From Sutterella sp. (GTDB taxonomy: Bacteria; Pseudomonadota; Gammaproteobacteria; Burkholderiales; Burkholderiaceae_F): DNA of 10,002 nt. Where the stretch lies: assembly GCA_003488465.1 (NCBI GenBank), contig DNLN01000138.1:1-10002 (forward strand), read 5' to 3'. Positions 7,406 through 10,002 of this stretch are shown one piece after another. Positions within the stretch are counted from its first letter, which is position 1; each line of letters starts with the position of its first letter. The translations under genes and the position numbers were made by a program. A model generated the notes under the pieces. That model searched no databases. It was not told where the DNA came from and saw only the letters and a program-made list of their open reading frames with translations.

Positions 7406-7656
7406 GAAAAGTTCTCTTAATAAAAGGGCAGGGGATTGGTTTCAATCCAGATAGCGTGCATTCTATATGGGGACGAAAACGGCGACATTCAACCCTTTGC
7501 ATGCGGACAGAAAAAACGGGGACTGTCAGATCGAACCGGCCGGAAGCGCAGAGCAAAGAACAGCAAATCGTTACAAATTGAGCGGGATTGCAATCGCCCG
7601 GATGACTCCAGAGCATTAAACTGCCGCTTAAATGAAGTCCGGAGATTTTTTTCAGC
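7406..7656. promoter_or_regulatory. Divergent intergenic region between ompR and the repeat protein
   Basis: This 251-bp non-coding region must hold promoters for both flanking genes. Three elements stand out. An inverted repeat GGATTG-N4-CAATCC lies at 7433-7448, in the ompR leader. A perfect 10-bp palindrome GATTGCAATC lies at 7586-7595, about 60 bp before the plus-strand gene, and shares the same half-site. A GTTACAAATT at 7570-7579 resembles one half of an E. coli OmpR box, but I see no second half-site beside it. The plus gene has GGAG at 7641-7644, 12 nt before its ATG, which is a long spacing. Confidence 0.5.
7462..7492 (-). promoter_or_regulatory. Candidate sigma-70 promoter for ompR-envZ
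   Basis: On the minus strand, TTGAAT (complement of 7487-7492) and TATAGA (complement of 7462-7467) are separated by 19 nt. They sit 57-87 nt before the ompR start. The spacing is longer than the ideal 17 nt, so this is a weak candidate. The TATAGAAT stretch is the most -10-like sequence in the ompR leader. Confidence 0.3.
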
Positions 7657-8211
7657 ATGAACGCACGGATCGGAAAACTCCTTCTAGCCATCGGGGCCGC
7701 CGGGTGCCTGGCGCCCGCGCATGCGCAGACCTTTGAGGTGCGCGAGGAGATTTCGTGCGTGATCGCCCCGGCGCTGCCCCCCGTTGCTCCGCAGTTCGTC
7801 GTGCGCGAGCGGGTGGAGCTGCAGCAGCCCGACTTCATCTTCTGGGATCAGATGAATTCCGAGCAGCGCGTGCTGCTTTGGCCGCTTCTCACTCCCGAGC
7901 AGCGCAACTTCCACTGGCGCTACATGAACAAGGCCGAGCGGGCGGCTCTGCGCAGCCAGCTCACCGCCGCCGAGCGTCAGATGATGAAGCACCGCTATGT
8001 CATCGATTCGGCTGTCGCCGCGCTTTTTGCCAAGAACATGCCTGCCCCGATCGTGCGCATGAGCCAGGGTGAAAAGGATCTTCTGCGCCAGCAGGTTCGC
8101 CAGGCCCATGCGGAAACACGCCGTGGAATTCCCTACAACTGCACCGATCCCACCGATTGCCCGTATTCGGCTTTCCGAATGCATGCGGCTGACAGTACCG
8201 CTTCAAAATAA
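7657..8211 (+). CDS. Small exported protein with 12-residue helical repeats (DUF3106-like or Spy/CpxP-like)
   Basis: This 184-residue protein has a signal peptide (basic start, hydrophobic 8-19, AHA before Gln24), so cleavage after Ala23 and a periplasmic location are likely. Cys17 is not in a good lipobox. Residues 67-114 form four 12-residue repeats beginning NSEQR (67), TPEQR (79), NKAER (91) and TAAER (103). The large residue at repeat position 9 is Trp, Trp, Arg, Lys, and a fifth, weaker copy may precede (55-66, Trp63). Each unit looks like a short helix with a Ser/Thr/Asn cap. LTPEQ (78-82) fits the LTxxQ motif of Spy/CpxP chaperones, and the repeat style also recalls DUF3106 proteins of betaproteobacteria. 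The mature part has three cysteines (34, 162, 168); NCTDPTDC could form a disulfide. It diverges from ompR-envZ, so regulation by that pair is plausible. Function is unknown. Confidence 0.8.
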   Translation: MNARIGKLLLAIGAAGCLAPAHAQTFEVREEISCVIAPALPPVAPQFVVRERVELQQPDFIFWDQMNSEQRVLLWPLLTPEQRNFHWRYMNKAERAALRSQLTAAERQMMKHRYVIDSAVAALFAKNMPAPIVRMSQGEKDLLRQQVRQAHAETRRGIPYNCTDPTDCPYSAFRMHAADSTASK

Positions 8212-8275
8212 GGGAATCTTCTTTTGCAAGATAGTTTTGCCTTCTTAAAGAAAGCATGCTTTTGTTGCGTGGAAA

Positions 8276-8296
8276 GCCCGCAGCCGCGGGCATTTT
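8276..8296 (+). terminator. Possible terminator after the repeat protein
   Basis: A 6-bp GC stem, GCCCGC (8276-8281) with GCGGGC (8286-8291), closes an AGCC loop and is followed by ATTTTG. AAA before the stem can extend pairing past one bulged A. It lies 64 nt after the stop of the small exported protein. The U-tract is short, so termination may be weak. Confidence 0.45.
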
Positions 8297-8323
8297 GCGC
8301 GTACAGAATAATTGTTTTCTAGG

Positions 8324-8329
8324 TATTAT
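8324..8329 (+). promoter_or_regulatory. Candidate -10 element upstream of ppk
   Basis: TATTAT matches the sigma-70 -10 consensus at five of six positions and lies in an AT-rich patch (8301-8343) about 86 nt before the ppk start. At the right distance upstream I see only GTACAG-like bases, a poor -35. It might need an activator. I see no convincing PhoB box, although ppk is in the Pho regulon in some proteobacteria. Confidence 0.35.
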
Positions 8330-8338
8330 TGCTATGGT

Positions 8339-8374
8339 AAACACTAAGGAATCTCCGGAATCCTGAGGGTGTTT
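8339..8374 (+). promoter_or_regulatory. Stem-loop in the ppk 5' leader
   Basis: AAACAC (8339-8344) pairs perfectly with GTGTTT (8369-8374). Inside it, AGGA (8347-8350) can pair with TCCT (8361-8364) around a 10-nt loop that includes the palindrome TCCGGA. If transcription starts just after the -10 candidate at 8324, this would be the first structure in the ppk mRNA, ahead of the GGGAG site at 8401-8405. It could be a leader hairpin, an attenuator or an operator; nothing here decides among these. Confidence 0.3.
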
Positions 8375-8414
8375 CTTATCCGGCCGGGGATTTCAAAATC
8401 GGGAGAATATCGCC

Positions 8415-10002
8415 ATGGCAGATACTGAAAACGAAGACGTTAAACCGCTTGAACAGGCCCCCGTCAAGGAGCAGCCTGCAGCACCGGCTGTGCAGAAGGC
8501 GGCCGAGGAGCCCCAGGCTGAGAAAAAGCCCGTCGAGCGCGCGCCCCGCAAGGCCGCAGCCCCCAAGGATGCCGCAAAGCCCGCAGCCGAAGAGAAGAAG
8601 GCGTCCGAGAAAGCTGCCGCAAAGAGCGAAGCCAAGTCCGCCGCAAAGCCCGCTGCCGAGAGAAAACCCGCCGCCAGAAAGACAACTGCAAGGCGCAAGG
8701 CTGCGGCTGCCGCCGCCAAGAAGCCCGCAGTGAAGAAGGCCGCGGCGGCTGTGGCCAAGGAACTCAACCTCAATTCTTCGGCCTATTACACCAACCGCGA
8801 ACTGTCCTGGCTTGAATTCAACCGCCGCGTGCTTGAAACGGCCATGGAGCCGGATCGTCCGCTGCTTGACCAGGTCAAGTTCCTGTCGATCTTCTACACG
8901 AACCTTGATGAGTTCTTCATGGTTCGCGTTGCGAACATCTACAAGCAGTACCAGTCCAACGCCGGCGCCACGGGACCGGACAAGATGCCGCCCGCCAAGC
9001 AGCTGCAGGAGATCCGCAGGGTCGTGCAAAAGCTTGTGAACACGGCTTCCGACCACTGGATCAAGACGATCCGTCCGGCGCTTGCCAAGTCCGGCGTGCG
9101 CGTCACGCACTTTGCCGACCTCTCAGAGGAACAGAAGGCGTTCCTGCTCGCCAAGTTCGAGCGCGAGATCTATCCGATCCTCACGCCGCAGGCGATCGAC
9201 CCTGGCCATCCGTTCCCGCGCATCTCCAACGTCTCGATCAACTTCCTGATCGAACTGTCCGCCCCTGACGGACGCCGCCGCTACGCCCGCCTGCGCGTGC
9301 CGAGCAACATTCCGCGCTTTAACAAGATTCCTCGCAAGATCGATCCGAACTTCAACGGCATCGGCAACGACAAGGACTGCGACGTGGTGCTCTCCGAGGA
9401 GATCATCAGCGAGTTCCTGCCCATGCTCTTCTCGGGCTTTACCGTGGTCGGCAAGGGCATGTTCCGAGTCACCCGCAACACGGACGTGGAAATTGAAGAG
9501 GACGAGGCCGACGATCTGCTGCAGGCCGTGCGCGACTTCGTCTCCCGCCGTCAGTTCGGCGGCGTCGTGCGCCTTGAAACCTCCTACGACATGCCCGAGA
9601 ACCTGCTCGACTTCCTCATCGAGAAGCTCGACCTGCGTCCGATCCAGATCTATCGCGTGAAGGGGCCGATGGCCTTCTCCGGCTTCATGTCGCTGCTTGA
9701 CTTCAACGCTCCGGGCCTGAAGGAGTCCGTCTACCACGCCAGTCACAATCCGGACTGCATGCCGCCCGAGCAGATCTTCGACAACATCACCAAGAAGGAC
9801 ATCCTTCTGTATCACCCGTACCAGACCTTCGGCAGCGTCGTGGACTTCGTCCAGCAGGCCGCCAGGGATCCGCACGTGGCCGCCATCAAGATGACGCTGT
9901 ACCGCGTGGGCAACAACTCGCCCATCGTGCGCGCCCTGATGGATGCACGCCGCGCAGGCAAGCAGGTGACGGCCGTTGTCGAGCTCAAGGCCCGCTTCGA
10001 TG
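8415..10002 (+). CDS. ppk: Polyphosphate kinase (PPK1) with long Lys/Ala-rich N-terminal extension, 3' end outside window
   Basis: PPK1 reversibly builds inorganic polyphosphate from ATP. The frame is open from ATG 8415 to the window end (529 complete codons). GGGAG at 8401-8405, 9 nt upstream, supports the start. The PPK core begins at about residue 124 (YYTNRELSWLEFNRRVLE), then FLSIFYTNLDEFFMVRVANI (157-176), the ATP-binding N-domain start. LTPQAIDPGHPFPRISN and KKDILLYHPYQTFGSVVDFV follow, and the window stops at VELKARFD, which aligns with VELQARFD of E. coli PPK (about 375 of 688). The catalytic histidines lie beyond the window. Residues 1-122 are not part of usual PPK1. They are low-complexity Ala/Lys/Pro/Glu with AAKPAA and KPAARK units, likely disordered, acidic at first and strongly basic from about 80 to 115. 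In-frame GTG codons at residues 106 and 113 are alternative starts but less likely. Confidence 0.93.
   Translation, partial: MADTENEDVKPLEQAPVKEQPAAPAVQKAAEEPQAEKKPVERAPRKAAAPKDAAKPAAEEKKASEKAAAKSEAKSAAKPAAERKPAARKTTARRKAAAAAAKKPAVKKAAAAVAKELNLNSSAYYTNRELSWLEFNRRVLETAMEPDRPLLDQVKFLSIFYTNLDEFFMVRVANIYKQYQSNAGATGPDKMPPAKQLQEIRRVVQKLVNTASDHWIKTIRPALAKSGVRVTHFADLSEEQKAFLLAKFEREIYPILTPQAIDPGHPFPRISNVSINFLIELSAPDGRRRYARLRVPSNIPRFNKIPRKIDPNFNGIGNDKDCDVVLSEEIISEFLPMLFSGFTVVGKGMFRVTRNTDVEIEEDEADDLLQAVRDFVSRRQFGGVVRLETSYDMPENLLDFLIEKLDLRPIQIYRVKGPMAFSGFMSLLDFNAPGLKESVYHASHNPDCMPPEQIFDNITKKDILLYHPYQTFGSVVDFVQQAARDPHVAAIKMTLYRVGNNSPIVRALMDARRAGKQVTAVVELKARFD

Noticed and set aside
5141..7420. A 759-codon open frame on the plus strand, antisense to envZ and ompR
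   Set aside because: It is a mirror of two intact, motif-complete genes. High third-position GC removes stops from the opposite strand. The translation is His/Arg/Gly/Ala-rich with no domain, and it crosses the gene boundaries.
7571..7606. A promoter for the 7657 gene from TTACAA, TTGAGC or TTGCAA hexamers
   Set aside because: None has a reasonable -10 element at 16-18 nt, so no specific promoter is called for this gene.
7436..7660. A 74-codon plus-strand frame in the ompR divergent intergenic region
   Set aside because: It has no convincing ribosome site, a mixed Arg/Lys/Asn composition, and overlaps the likely promoter elements and the start of the next gene.
8376..9110. A minus-strand frame over the start of ppk with a Gly/Leu-rich, membrane-like stretch
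   Set aside because: The hydrophobic look is the reverse complement of the Ala/Lys-rich ppk tail. The plus frame runs without a break into conserved PPK1 motifs and has a good ribosome site.
9123..9875. A 250-codon minus-strand frame inside ppk
   Set aside because: It is antisense to the conserved PPK1 core, which is continuous on the plus strand.

Overview
The window is dense, high-GC bacterial coding DNA (roughly 60% G+C by eye), with compact operons, Shine-Dalgarno sites and GTG starts. The protein set is a YbhGFSR-type ABC exporter, an OmpR/EnvZ-type two-component pair, a FixJ-type regulator and a PPK1 with the LTPQAIDPGHPFP-type motif. This fits a Gram-negative proteobacterium. A betaproteobacterium of the Burkholderiales, possibly Sutterellaceae, is my best guess from the general look of the proteins; no rRNA or marker gene in the window proves it.

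Region 1 (1-4371, plus strand) is an exporter operon in the same order as E. coli ybhG-ybhF-ybhS-ybhR. It has the 3' end of a HlyD-family periplasmic adaptor, a double-NBD ATPase and two ABC-2 permeases. The ATPase and first permease overlap by 8 bp if the better-supported GTG start is used. A strong hairpin at 4387-4417 separates this operon from the convergent genes that follow.

Region 2 (4449-7405, minus strand) is a regulatory block. In transcription order it holds an OmpR-like response regulator, an EnvZ-like sensor kinase 24 bp behind it, and after a 173-bp gap a FixJ/NarL-type response regulator with no partner kinase in view.

Region 3 (7406-8211) is a 251-bp divergent intergenic region followed by a plus-strand gene for a small exported protein. 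That protein carries a 12-residue helical repeat with an LTPEQ motif. The layout, a two-component operon diverging from a small periplasmic protein with LTxxQ-like motifs, resembles cpxRA-cpxP, although the kinase and regulator look more like EnvZ/OmpR.

Region 4 (8212-10002, plus strand) is a 203-bp leader with a possible terminator, promoter and hairpin, then the first 529 codons of polyphosphate kinase (ppk), which continues past the window. The PPK carries an unusual N-terminal extension of about 122 residues rich in Ala, Lys, Pro and Glu, resembling a histone H1-like tail.

Most of the window is ordinary core-genome content. The items most worth a second look are the PPK tail, the repeat protein divergent from ompR-envZ, and the asymmetric ATP sites of the fused ATPase. 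I see no mobile element, CRISPR array, rRNA or tRNA.
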